From Anopheles merus (taxonomy: Eukaryota; Arthropoda; Insecta; Diptera; Culicidae), in NCBI RefSeq assembly GCF_017562075.2, contig NC_054083.1, forward strand, positions 40,035,255 to 40,099,254: a stretch of DNA of 64,000 nt, written 5' to 3'. The notes below the pieces were generated by a model. It did no database searches, had not been told where the DNA came from, and saw only the letters and a program-made list of their open reading frames with translations. Position numbers and translations under genes: made by a program. Shown in pieces: positions 1 to 13,043 of this stretch. Positions within the stretch are counted from its first letter, which is position 1. Each line of letters starts with the position of its first letter.

Positions 1-2522
1 TCAAACACTCCCCCGAAGCCCAAAGGGAAGGGAATGAAAAGAGAGAGTGAACAACAAAATAGTTACATTAACGCTCACTTTCCGAACCATAATGTACTGC
101 TGCTGCCCCGGCGCGTCATACACTGCAGGTGTACTTAACAAGAACGGGGGGGGCGCCCATTTAACGAGATTAGAGCCTCCTAAGTGGGCGAACGAGGGTG
201 GTGCACGAACAACGCGCAGGAATGAAATTAAACTCAATCCACCCATTCACCAGGAATGGGAAGATTCTTGCGAGATTAATGGCTAATTGCGATGAATGGT
301 TTCGTTTGACTTCTTAGTCCTTCAGCCGAACCAGCCTGCCCAGTACCACGTCCAACGCCTTTTAAGGTTTTTTGTTTTTATTTCTCCTCTCCGAACGATA
401 ACCATCGGTCGTTTTAGACGCTTTTGGAGTCGTTTTTTATGATCGACGCGCACACACCGGGGTTCCAAAAGGGTCAATTTAGTACGCTACAAAATATTGA
501 CGCCACCTAACAGCCTAAATTGTCTCCCAGCACACAGAGTCGGCGGAGGACTTTGTGTTGTGTGTGTGTGTCGGCGCGAGTTTGAAACAAAAACGTGAAA
601 AAATCGACAACTAATTTTCAAGGTTCGCTTCCTGACCTTCACCATCGTGACGACTTCCATTCCCAAACCCCGCCACGGCGCTGGCCACTCACCCAGCTCC
701 ACACCCAGTTCGTGACGGTGGTACGCAGGGGACCGCGCCTGAAACCGTGGCCTGCTGCTGGTAGTGCTGGTAGAGCCTTCGCGTGGCGAGAATTTCACAC
801 GATGCTCACCTTTTGCGAGGGCGTTCGAGCGGTGATGGCAGTGACAAAATTAATAACATCCGTCACAACGGCGGACGACGGTGACCATCGACTGACAGCG
901 TCCGATTGACAAGCTTTTTGTTTTGGGGTTGTTTTTGACTTTGTTTTTGTTTTCGCCGCAAATTAAGCGTTCGAAACTAATCCTTTCCAAATCCATCGTT
1001 TTCACAAACGAATGCTGTGCTTGAAATTGATTCGATTTCGCTCCTTTCATTCCATTTCCTACGCTCCGTATGATTAATATGTTTGGTAACGCGATGCAGC
1101 TTCTAATCATCTTATCGGGGTAAAATAACAATTTCTTACGTGATTTATGGTTTCAGTAATTGTAAGCTAACAGGTGTGCCATTGGAATTGGCTGAATACT
1201 ATAAACGAGTTCTAGGTGGAATGATCAGTAGGAAATTTCAATTCATAATTATAGATGAAAAATAATTGTTTAATCTTGAACAATCAAATAGGTAATACAT
1301 GTATTTTTTTTAATAAAGTAAAGGTTTTAAGGATACTTATGAAAAATGGCTTATTGAATGATTAAAGTGCGTCTGCTACTCTGTTTGGCAGCTTAAACCG
1401 TTACTACCTCATGTGATTAATAATTTGAATTATACACTTTTACGTTACTTAACATAATGTTTGCATTTAAAAAAAAGACAAAATTTGTCTGTTAAAGAAA
1501 AGCACCACACCTCTACAAAAACGGACCTCGTGCGGCAATTTGTAGACGTAGGATAAGTCCCGATAGGCCGGTGCTATTAGAACATCTTGGCACTATTAGA
1601 CAACAATCAGAGCATCGAAAGAACGCCCGCTTCCGAATGGCTGACGTCCCTGCGCTATATTCCATACACTAAGGGAGCGGTGGCTAAATTCCTGCCGATG
1701 CCACCGGCCATGCAGTGAAATAGCACCTTGAAAACATGAACAAACATATCAACAGAAGCAAAAGCCCATCCACTGGCTTCGCCGTGGCGAGCAATGACGC
1801 CAAAACTCAATGCGATCATTTTGGGGGAGTTTCGGTATGACATCCTAGTCCGCGAACTGGTCAAACATCCCCTAGCTGTGTCCCATCGATTTTTTTTTTC
1901 TGGATCAACATGATGAAAAAGCTTTACTCTAACATTTTTTTCTCGAAAACTGAGGATCGTTTAAAATCAAGGTAGTTCTTAAAAACATAGCAAAACATGT
2001 CTTCGTCGCTATGGCGAAAATTCCGGATAACTGACGAAAGTCAGCTCGCAAGGCCTTAGATTTATTTTGGCTAATGTCAATTTTTACGCAAACTGATGAC
2101 ATCAGATTACAATTCTATGAATCTAAGCTGCTCTAAGACTTCAGATGAAACATATGAATACTAAACTACCATTACATGCTTGTCTTAAATTAATTGATAT
2201 AATATCTCTACTGTGAATGAAAAGAGTTGAAACCCTTTTCGAAACGAGAGACAAACAATATTTTGCAAATAACATTTCTAACATCACTTGAGGGTGCTAA
2301 AATAATGAAAATTGATGCACATTGTTGAAGACGCGTGTAAAATGTTGCTTGGGAATAAATACACGCAACACGAACGCAAATCTCAACCCAAGCTTTTTAT
2401 TTCTTCAAGCTTACTTTGTGTACTTCTCTACTCCGGCTATCTTTGAGCTCGACACTAAATCTCACCGCCTGTTCCATTAGCCACACACGATTCATAAATC
2501 AATAAAAAGCACTGATAGACAG

Positions 2523-2525
<3 letters not shown>
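1..2525. other. Non-coding stretch, no gene recognised
   Basis: No reading frame here has the length, composition or splice context of a gene. Two AT-rich parts lie at about 1140-1500 and 2050-2520. The stretch at 1500-1870 is more GC-balanced and carries a 69-codon minus-strand frame that I cannot assign. I see no terminal repeats, tRNA or Pol III boxes. Confidence 0.6.
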
Positions 2526-2569
<44 letters not shown>

Positions 2570-2575
2570 AAGAAA
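2526..2575. repeat. (GA)n microsatellite
   Basis: A pure GA run covers 2526-2555. It is followed by an interrupted GA/GAAA tail to about 2575. This is a typical slippage-prone dinucleotide tract. Confidence 0.97.
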
Positions 2576-5500
2576 AATTAGAGCACCTGCGCGCCGAAGA
2601 TTATGCCACCGACCGTCCGCGTAAAGCAAACGCAAACGCCCCGCAAAACAATGGAGCCAGCGTGTGTGTCAGCGCTCCCAAACCCACGAAACGATCGGGC
2701 CCGAGCGGCCCGGTACGGAAACTTCTTACCACTTTTCTGCGGTGGTCACGCAAGATTACGCAGCGCGGAACGTGTGCGCTTGCATGGATTCCATCACATC
2801 GACAAGCCCGGCCGGCCTGCTGCTGCTGCTGCTGCTGTCGCGGCATGCACTTTCAATCTTGTGGCTCGTGCCAACAACCAGGTTCCAGCGGGCAGCCGGT
2901 ATTGCTAAAGGGTTATGGAATTTGGATTATGCTTTCAGAATGCATCTTGCACGTGTGTAAAAGAGAGAACTCACACACACACACACGGTTGCATTGTATC
3001 TCAATGGAAAAAAGCCTCCAATGTAGGTTTACCAATGCACCTGCGCCAGCGACAAGCGCACGAGAGCAAACAGTCTACCGGTGAGGCACAATTAAAAGAT
3101 TAATTATTCAAATTCACCAATTAAAAGGCGAAGTAAATTAAAGCCATCGTCTGCGGCGGCCCGGCTGCTACAACCGTTCCATTTTTGCCCATTTCCCATC
3201 TCGTTACGATTGCCGGCGTGCGCGTCTGGTTAGTTCAACGTCATTACCAAGCGGGGAGCGGGTTCAAGATTGATGAGCGCGGTTCGTGTCCCGGCTAATG
3301 TCGCTCCAAGGGGAGCAGTGGCTGCAGCAGCAGCTGCGCGGTTTCGTTTCGGTCGTTTCATCATTAGCTGCAGTGCGATGATGGCAAGAGTGTTTCCTTT
3401 CCTGCAACAATTGGTCGCCGGTCGTGTGTGCGAGCGCGTTTGGTTTCACCTGATTGGACTCCACCTTCGCTTGGCAGGCGCGTTCCATCTTGGCGGTGAA
3501 TGGCGTGGCGTATTGTCGGCTACTGTCAGCTAGCTGTCAGTACGTCAGTACACTCGACAGTGCAGAGAGGGAGAGAGCAGCCCCTACATGTAAACACCGA
3601 CCACCGTACAACCATCAATCAAAGCTCGACGATGCACATTCGATGCATTCGATGCTATCGATAAACTAACTTCAAACCCTTTGCAGGACCACCAGCAGCA
3701 GAGCTGTTTGGGGGCCTCGGTAGGGTCACTGCCGAGATCAGAAGCTGGAGAGGGAACCGAATTCGCCTTTGCGACAGTGCAGAGACACCAATCAAAGACT
3801 CATTAAAAGATGTGGAGTGAAAATTTATAGGTAATCGTCGTCGGAATCCTTACGCTCCTTACGGGTTGCTAGCCAGCGCAAACACACAGGGGGAAAAGGG
3901 AAGCCACGCTGTGTCGGTGCCGTTCAGCGGTGACACATCTCACCCGGCGTCATGTGTCGGCATTAGTGCTCGTATGCATTATGTAAGTTAAATTGTTCCA
4001 AACTCCGCCACCCACCCTCAGTCTTTAGGCCTGTGGCCGTACTAATACGTTTCGCCACACGCGAAGCAGCTTGATACTACCCCGGCCCGGCTGTATCGTT
4101 TTCTTCTATGCCGAACGGGCGTTTTGGATACGGCTCGGGAAGGTGGAAGTTTGACGGGTTGTCTCGTTAGACGGTCGGCTTTGAGGAAGATAATTTTAAG
4201 GGACGCTAGACTGCTGCTTAGCACGACGTAGGAGGCGAAAGACAATGTTTTAGAGTCGCTAATGGTAGTTGAAATAGTTTAGCTCCGATTTAGATATGAG
4301 AAAGTTACGCGAAAAGCGAGGAAACGAGCTGTCATACAGCGAAATTCATTCTCGCGAGATTCGATCTAACTTTGTCGAGCTGTAGAATAGTTGCTAGAAG
4401 TGTTGTGATATGAGGACCTATAGTTAGACTGCATAGTTGAGCAGTTGAAGAATGTCTATATTAATTCAGGAAAAAAGAACATGAAGTTACTTCATTGCAT
4501 TAAGCACTGCTGGGATTGCATAACCTTTTTCATACGATTCTTGAATAAAAAGAGCGCACATATTGAGAAATTACAGTTAAATTGTTCTTCCAAATCAAAC
4601 TCAATGTCTGATATCTTTCAATCAACTCTCGGACAGTTCCTTAGCTACACCAATCATGAAAAATGATCAATAATGTACGACATAGTAAGGTATCCTTATT
4701 AAAGTACCACGGCACAACATAAACGGTTCCATTTCATGCACCGTGTCGTGCGTCAACCGGCAATGACGACATCAAACCGCAAAGGGGGCTCTCGTGCAAA
4801 CCATCGTCACCGAGTCGCCCTTTTTCCGTGGCCAGCCCCACCATGACACCGAGCGACCCCCGATAGAACAATATCGAGTTTCTACGGCACGTATCACCGT
4901 TTCGTATCGCTTGCTGGAAGTTGTTTGTTGCCTCCTTCTTCTTGGAACTGGCAGGCCAGCTAGTTTTCTCCACCGCGTTGCGAGTTGGCGATATTTCTTT
5001 CCTCACACACACACACCGCGGTACCGAACGCCAAGTGCCAGCCCCATTTCCAAATAGAACCGAACCGAAGTGTGTCATGCAAGGCCCTGTCACTAGGCGC
5101 TGTCATAGACCGACGCCACACACACACACACACACACACGCACGAGACCTTTAGTGCGGACAGGGAAAGGGACAAGCGAATGCCTCGTTGTTACAAGCGC
5201 ATTACAAACAAGAAGGGCCTTACACACGGACGCTGGAAAACACTGCGTGTGCGTTTGCGTGTGCGGGGCGTGGAATTTCCACCTTCAAGGCACATTGGGT
5301 AATTGATCTGTCATCGGACAAATTCGGACCTGAGCTAATAGAGAGAGAGAGAGCGCAAGGCCCTCGTTGCAAGAAGAGTCTAGGCTGGGGCGGCGAAAAT
5401 GAATACCACAGACACACGCGCGACCAGGAACCGTATGATAAGTAAACCACACGGGCGCAAGTCTGGCATCAAACCGTTTTTTTTTTTTTGCTTCTGGGCA

Positions 5501-6904
5501 TGAGCCACGGCCGACCCATTATTTTCGACGGAGGCCAATCTTGTGGCCCAAAATCGAACCCGGTTACCGCACTGCTTGTGTTCGTGTGTGTACCGTGGCG
5601 ACAGTGTCGTGAGGCAAAAATGAAGTGACATCGTTTCTAATCGCGCGCGCAGTCCATGTCGCTGTCGGTTCAGTTTTTCCCCCCGGCTCAGCTTCACCCT
5701 AAGTGCTTAGCGCGTGATCGTGGATGGTCGCGGAATGCGAAGAGTTATGCGAAAACTGTGCCAACCATTATGCTCGGGTCGGTGGCCGGAGTGCACCGGG
5801 TGCCGCGAGCGCGCGAGGGGTAACACATGTCATACGAATTAATGTGCACAACTTTGTTCCAACAACTTCCAATAAAAAAGGGCACCACCGCTACGAGAGG
5901 GAGCTTATAATTATGTGCGTTTCAATTGTGGCCGTTGTATAATCGATCGCCAACTTCTTGGCCGTGTGCTTTCTTTGCCTCTTTACACAGGGAGCGTCGG
6001 ATTAGCGAACTTCTCCGTCCAACCAATTTGGCACACGCTGAATGACGGACAATCGCTACAGAGATGAAGTCTAACACGCGTTCCAAGCGGGACGATGTAT
6101 TTGTGTAGGAGCGCAAACACTCCACCGTTCGCTGAACACAACCAGGACAACCGGGACACGGCCGCTGAGGAAGGTGCGATACAATCTTCCTGCGACAGTG
6201 GATGGAATGGAAAGAAGGTTTCGGCATCAGGATGGGACGCCGCGCTCACATTTCACATGCAGCAAAACACACAGAAAGAAAACAGAATTAGAGCTGCTCC
6301 GTGAGCAGTCACGGAATGAAGGGTTTTGCGCTTTATTTTACCATCTTTGCATCTGTTACCCACCCCATATTTGTATCTTTCGCGTTGATCTTGATCACGG
6401 CAAGATACACAAGCGGAGAAAGCAATTGTCATGTGAAAATTTTGCCAACACTTTTGACGTGATCATTGACTTATGTGTCCCCGGTTGCTCTCCCGCACAG
6501 GATTACGATGTGTTGCGAGCGTAAACAGAAGCGACGATCGATAAGCGATCAGTGTTGAGGTGAAAGAAAGGAGAGTGTTCGGTAAGACGGTTTTTGTGGT
6601 GCGCCGTAAATCGTGTCATTGGATTGTAAAAAAGGCATGTAATTGCATGGCAAACACACATAAAGCTGTTGGAACGGAAAACTAAAGCTTTGGCGTACAA
6701 TTTATGTAACATCTGATGGTAGAATAATATTTTGCACGTCTTTTCATGCGGGGTTCGCCTTCTAGTTTTAATTTCAGTTCTTGTATTTTATGTATTTTGT
6801 ATTTATTTTAGGTATAACAGGTAAAACAGTATAGTCATATTTAAAATCTAAACACGACCTGACGAATCATCTGTACGACATTTTACGTGCCATATAGTAG
6901 ACGG
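2576..6904. other. Non-coding stretch with short simple repeats
   Basis: The stretch holds a (CTG)7 run at 2817-2837, short CA tracts near 2971 and 5006, and a (CA)11-12 tract at 5117-5139. A possible terminal exon with a good acceptor at 3687-3820 is described in the findings. Otherwise I see no gene, RNA or transposon. The open frames of 60-120 codons overlap on both strands and differ in no way from chance frames in GC-balanced DNA. Confidence 0.55.
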
Positions 6905-7171
6905 GTACCATGGTATAATCTTCAAGTTGACGGGCTGCAAATACAGATGTTGTGCGTTCAAATCTCGCTTTGACATATTATTTCTCACAAAAAGGATTGA
7001 TTTATGTTCGTTAAATCTGAGTTCGTTTTATCAATTGAGTATAACAAACATGATACTATTGTTAATATTTACAATCACGCTTTATAACCTCCTTTTGAAC
7101 ACTTCATTCAGAAATGGGAATTTGTTTTATTTAAAGAAAATCTACAAATTTTGCAAACTTAAAAAAAAATA
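6905..7171 (+). mobile_element. Possible diverged tRNA-derived SINE head
   Basis: A Pol III A-box-like sequence (TGGTATAATCT, 6911-6921) is followed 33 bases later by a B-box-like sequence (CGTTCAAATCT, 6955-6965). The order and spacing match those of the intact SINE near 28 kb. A run of nine A at about 7161-7169 could be a 3' tail, which would give an element of about 260 bp. The A box departs from TRGYNNARNNG only at its last base, and the B box matches 9 of 11 positions. I found no target-site duplication and the body between box and tail is AT-rich and unremarkable. A degenerate tRNA pseudogene or chance is also possible. Confidence 0.3.
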
Positions 7172-9239
7172 GATACTTTAACTTCTCACACGACACCACA
7201 GCTAACACGCCAAATGTTTGCCATTGCATGATGGATTTCGGTGTTGATTGTTTCCAACATGCACACCCTGTACTGTTCCCCCTCAAAGCAACAAGGGACG
7301 GTGTGTTCAATCGAAACGTAACCCAACTCGAAATTGCCGTTCGATGTTCAACGCGTGTACTCGACCGATCGGATATGTATCGTGCGATGGCGGCGTTATT
7401 GGTTTCGGCGCGCAACATGTACCTAACACGCACTTGTGCACGGTCGGACGGACGGACGGATGGATGAATGATGGCGGGCCAGCCAGAAGGGTGGCGTTGG
7501 CTAGACACACATGAAGTGAAAATGGTTTCCTAGTACCGTACGTAAACTGCATTCCTCCGGGGCAGCCGAAGCCGCCCTGCGTTCCCACTATACGGGATTT
7601 TAATTAAGATGAATAATATCGTTTGTGTGATTGCAGGTTATGGATCCTGCACTTCCGGCAGCAGCAGCAGCAGCAGCAGCATTCTCATCGTGCCGAGTCA
7701 ATCGAGCCGCTCGGGCGGAGGAATAAAGTTTATATTTAATGGGATCATAAGCAACATTAGGAGATTATTGCCGTCGGTAATAGAGTCGTGGGGTTTTTTT
7801 TATAAACCATTTATTTTCCATTTATGATCTTGTTCTCGACCTTACTGTACAAAAACCCTTTGGCGGAGCTTGCGTACAGTGCTTTAAAGTTGCTGCAATC
7901 TACTTTATAACTTCAATGAACAACCTAGAAAAGGAAAGGCTTTTTTGTGTGTGATTATTTGAAATCAACTAGTCACGCTTTGTCGATCGTAACGATACAT
8001 CGTATATACACATTGGCCACGTTTCATCAAATTGAATCTTTGAATGTCAAAATCGTCGTACAACACACTCTTTCATTTCATCACAGTCTCTCCGTCTTCA
8101 TTAGCTGTCACGATTCTCGCGCACACCCCGTACAACAAGCAAGCAAAAAAAAAGGGCGGAAGGAGATACCGCACATTTCGTGAACATTCTCACCGTCTAT
8201 CACGCGCCCAAATTACGAGCTGATTATTGGGGGCGCCCTAAATCCCATCGATGGTGGTGCTACGGATCGATCCGCGCCCGTTGAAGAAAAGAAAAAAAAA
8301 GAAGGCAACAGACAGCCACGCGTGCGCCCTCGCAGGGTCATTGGCTTAATTAAGCCGATCCTGGGGTGGTCGTATATCACCGTACGCTAATGGAACTTTT
8401 ATTGGCACGTCGTCATCGTCGTCGAAAAAGGGCTCTTACACGGACACACGGTCAATAGATTGCGCCGCACGCCGCACGGACGGTATGATCGCGCGAGCGC
8501 GCTGACCACAAAGGTGCTGCAAGTACGTGCGGTCCGTGCACCTAACCCACCCCACCGCCGGCAACTCCAAAAACAGGCATACCACGTATATGTCTGCATT
8601 CGAATTCTCAGTGAACCGTAGTAAACTAGCCGCTATTTCTGTGGGGTGTGTACTCCCTTTTGCCTTTTGCCACCGGTAGCCAAACCGAAGGCGGTACCCA
8701 CCACTTCCTACAAAATGGACGGGCGTGCGCGCGAGCGCGCTTGTTGACTTTAAGTTATTTGTTGGCCTTTTGTACGTTTTCGAAATTCGCGGGCCAGAAC
8801 TCGATGGCATCGGGCGGCTGGGGGGAAACAACCGTCAGCAGCGACACCCCGGATATGAGGTGTAGAATGCGCCCTGAAAGTGTGTGTTTAATTATGTGAA
8901 CGCGTGCGTGTATGGATGTTGTGTATGTGTATGTGGCACGCGTTTAATCCACATCCGCAGTGTGTGGTTGGTGAGGTTTTTTGGGCTTAGGTGAAGGGGG
9001 AAATTATGGTCACCCTGCCGCAACTCCGGGCCCAGAACGGGCCCGGTTCGGTTCTTGGCGATGACGGGCTTGAAAATGGAAAATCGATTTCACGACAAGG
9101 TTGAGGTGGACCGTTGGAAAGTGTGATTTGATTAGATCGTGTGCAATATCTGTTTCCAAAGTGGCAACTGTTTCCTGTGCGCCTAGGAGGGTGTGAAATA
9201 TTCGATACACAGTTATGTCGTTCGTGTTTGTTTGAGCAA
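7172..9239. other. Non-coding stretch with (CAG)7
   Basis: A pure (CAG)7 run lies at 7659-7679, just after an acceptor-like TGATTGCAG ending at 7635. The downstream frame encodes polyserine or polyalanine and soon stops, so I do not call an exon. The rest contains no feature I can support. GC-rich sequence near 8450-8560 and 8720-8740 includes short alternating GC runs. Confidence 0.5.
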
Positions 9240-10245
9240 TTGTTAATGGGTTTATTGCGCTGATTGGCTACAAATTACGCAAATATTGTATAAAACGGTG
9301 ACAATGTGGGGGATACCACATTATTGTAATCAAGCTGTACCATCTTTAAGTTCAGGGTGTAGTGAAAGTTGAGTCCAATTCGTTGTAGATGCATGCAGAA
9401 GAAATATGTTTGGATGTGATTCAACTGTTGCTCTCGGAATGTTAATGTTTTGTAAACCGGATATCATACAAACTTGTTCACTTGGCAAACCTCTGAGGAC
9501 AATTTACTTGTAGGTTTATGGTCATGAAGATGGGAAGTTATCAATAAACAAGTACTTTGCTCAAACAAGCACCAAACGTGAGGTCTCAATCGATATCCAC
9601 AGTATCTTCCAAGTTCCAAGTTACAGTTATAGAGGTAATAGAAGCAGCACGATATCTTTCTATTCCCGTTTGAACGGTCTGACTATACCACAATTCAGGA
9701 AAAAGAATGCATGACGTCATTAACCTTATCATGTCTCATTCAATTACTATCTTAAAATGTAAACGTAGAAGATATGAACACTCACTGTTCGGCTATAGCA
9801 TCTAACATTTTATTCCATTTATAGATTTTGGATAGCTATGCCATGTACACATAATTTTAAACGGCTTCTTGAATTTCCATGACAATTCTAACACCAACTC
9901 GTATTATTTCTTCAAAGTTTTCAACATCAAAAACAGACTGAATATCAGAGAGCTAATCTAACATATAATTCCCACTTTGAAGTACTATATCTCAGAATTC
10001 TCTGAAGAATTGATTACAAAAATCAAGTGTTTGGGGATATAAATGAAGGAGGACGAATTCTTGTCAAAAACTTCCCAAAGATACCATTGATTTCTGCTTC
10101 AGTCATGAAATCTTCTAATGCATACTGTCCGAAACCAAGGTTTGGGGTAGCATTTATTGAATTCAAAATACTGCCGAGGAATCATAGGCATTGAAGAAAC
10201 GGATCGAAAGAAATTACAGAAAACAGTAACCTTCAGATTCAATGA
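9240..10245. other. AT-rich island, possibly with a decayed gene
   Basis: This island is clearly richer in A and T than its flanks. The minus strand shows several short protein-like segments in changing frames, separated by stops. One is at 9857-9952, which reads DIQSVFDVENFEEIIRVGV and continues to a stop. No intact frame exists. See the findings for a tentative family comparison. Confidence 0.4.
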
Positions 10246-13043
10246 ATGTCTTTCACGCGTGACCTAGTCTTTAAACGCCTTGCCGCACTTGCATTCAAAA
10301 CCAAACTTCTTCGACGGTTTTTTTTTATCTCACTCAATTTTCAAGTGCAACGGACACCCTCGGTTCCGGTCCCAATCCCCCGGTATCAACCGAACGAGCC
10401 GACCGCTAGCTGTTGGCAGCGTCCTTAAACATGCTTTCGGACTGCACCGAAAGCCCCGCCGGACGATCGACGCTGTGACCTTAACATACCAGAGGAGGCC
10501 GGACCCTCTCACTCACGCACACACACACACCCCTTGCCGGAAAGTTTGCCTGCCCAACCGACCCACTTGCCACGCATCATTGACTGTTCGCGCAAAGTAC
10601 GAAGATCCGGAACCGAACTGTTGTGTGCAGGGCCTGGTGCGCACCCGATGGGTACGGGTAAAAGCCCACGGAGTAGCATAAACGTGTCTCGCTTGGATGA
10701 TGGCTTACGTGCACCAGAGCTTGCTGGTGCTTTTCTTTTCCCAGTATTGTTGGAACGGTATTCTATCGGCGAGCCGATTACCGATCAATCCGGATCGTTC
10801 TCCTCTTCGATGATCGTTGCAAAACCAAAGATTGAGGGGCAGCGACGACGCTGTAACGGAGTATGTAATCATGACATTATTATGTCACTAATCTGCCTAT
10901 TCTCTCTCTACATGTGATATACACACACACACATACACTCGAAGCGGTGGCTAGTGGGACAAATCGGATGAGAGCGTCACAGAGTGTTCCAATTTCTCCC
11001 CGTACTTGCATTTGCCTGCCAACGACAAGAATGTGAGAAATTTTGATTAATCTAAAACAACCCTACATGGCACCAACTGGATCTCCGGCCACTGTACACT
11101 CTCTTTGGCTACCTCATCACTCCCTCTGTCTCCCTCGCCCCATACCGAGCGATCACGTATGCGTAAGGGAAAGTCATAACGATTTGCAAATCAGCTGTCC
11201 ATCGATCGGCCGATCCCATTGGCGCGACGCGAATGGCCATAACTGGCGCGGAATGTGCTGCCGATCGTTACTTTGTGCAAAGTAGGGAAAAAAGCCCAGC
11301 CTGCTTGGGCAATAGCGACGAGATGGAGCGTGAAAGAGGCATCGCACAGACACACATTCACCTGGTGCTCCACTTTGTCTAGCAGAAAACGTCTCCCGTA
11401 GAAGACAATAGTAATTAGTGTTGAGAAATAAATCACGTAAAAGTGTGCTACCAGTTGTGTGGGGCACTAAAAGGGCAACACGCGGACACCCTATCCAGAA
11501 CAAACAACGCGCAACCGTGCCGGGTGAGAACCCACAATGTGTGACTAATCACTTTAATAATATCTTTGAACGGGGAGGAGGAGGACCTCAAGCTCGAGGC
11601 ACACAGGCGAGGTTCGATAGCCCAAAAAAAAAGATAGGTTCGAACTCCCCCGAAAACCACCCAAACTTCATTATAACACCAACAATTAGAGAGTGGACGC
11701 CACCTTCCCAAACGCGACTGCCCCGGAGGTAGTCATGAGGGACTTGTACTTGACCAGCGAGCGATCGTAAATCAATCGCCCAAAGGAGCGGCCATTCATG
11801 TGTCAACCGCTAGAAAAAGAACCTCGATACTCGAACCCCTCCTCACGATGGGGCGCCTTTTTTTTTGGAGGGAAGGTTTCATATATTTTGGGGTGTGCAT
11901 CCGAAACGCACGGTTCAGAGCGCGGAAAGTCGTAAATCATTAATCGAATGGCGTTGGACATGAATTGTAGGCACATTAGCCTCTGCTACGGCATTGAAAC
12001 TCCTGTTGTTGTGTCGAATAGTTTCTGGTTCAGCCTTTCTGTAGGCCGTCGCTGTTCAACTTCATTATCATCGGTACACCCGTGTGCGGAAGGCAAAGAG
12101 CTCGATCCCAATCGCGTTACTGCAGTCTGTTTACTTTGTGATTATGCTACTGCCAATGAGATAATCGCAGCGAAACAGTCGCTGAGGTGAAGAAACGGAA
12201 CGACGTGCGAAACCGTAACCGTAACGACCCGTGGGCAAGTGAAGCTTTCCTCTCTGGATCCTCCGGGATGCGGGTGCCGTTTTGGCAGTGTCATAAAATT
12301 GCCGATAGATTCCGTTTTAAATGCCATTTTATGGCACCTCGCAATAGGAGCGTGTCGCATGTCGCTTTTGGGAGCGAACGTTGAGCTAGTTTTCTTGACC
12401 GTTTCTTCTCCAAGATGCAGCTCAGCAGTTAGCCAAACTGGTCGTAAAAGTTTAATTTCTCCCGGAAGGTGCTGCGATTTTAACGAGCTGCCGAAATGTG
12501 ATGCATCATTGCGCAATGGCAATAATTGTCATTCCCCGTATGCTCCCGGGGGTTTGCGCTAGATGCACTTTCTAATCAATAGCGAGCGCTACTTTCTCGT
12601 GCGTTTCGCATGCATTTGTTCGAGAGAAAGTGTGCGTAACGTTATTTCGCAATATTGTGCTCGAATTGGAATCAAAATCAAATGGAAGAAATAATCTTAT
12701 TTGAACATTCTCTGGAGTCGTAGAATCTAATTGAAAAATCCCCTGATTGCTGTTTATTGTTTTGCACGCGTAAAAGCTTCAATGTACGGCGTAAAATCGT
12801 TCTAATCATCACCAAAACATTCATACAAACATACACACACACATTAGCGGTGTTTTGTCTGACTCAACACCCTGAGTTCTGCCAACAAACCGTAGCGAGT
12901 CTCGCATTGATAAGCGAACCCGCGCCTCAAACCACTGATAATCTCTAATCAAATTGTGCTCACGCGCTTGATTGACATAAACATTGCCGACGGTAACGGC
13001 AACATACACACAAAAAAAAAAACTGCACTCAGTCCCTTTCAGT
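10246..13043. other. Non-coding stretch upstream of the four-span gene
   Basis: The stretch holds short CA tracts near 10518, 10921 and 12835 and no convincing coding sequence. The last few hundred bases should contain the promoter and 5' leader of the gene starting at 13044, but I see no clear TATA box. The sequence CCCTTTCAG ending at 13042 looks like a 3' splice site one base before the start codon, so the leader may be spliced and the transcription start may lie further left. Confidence 0.5.

Noticed and set aside
5540..5570. B-box-like sequence on the minus strand (GGGTTCGATTTTGG)
   Set aside because: There is no A box at the right distance upstream and the last positions do not match, so it is neither a tRNA nor a SINE head.
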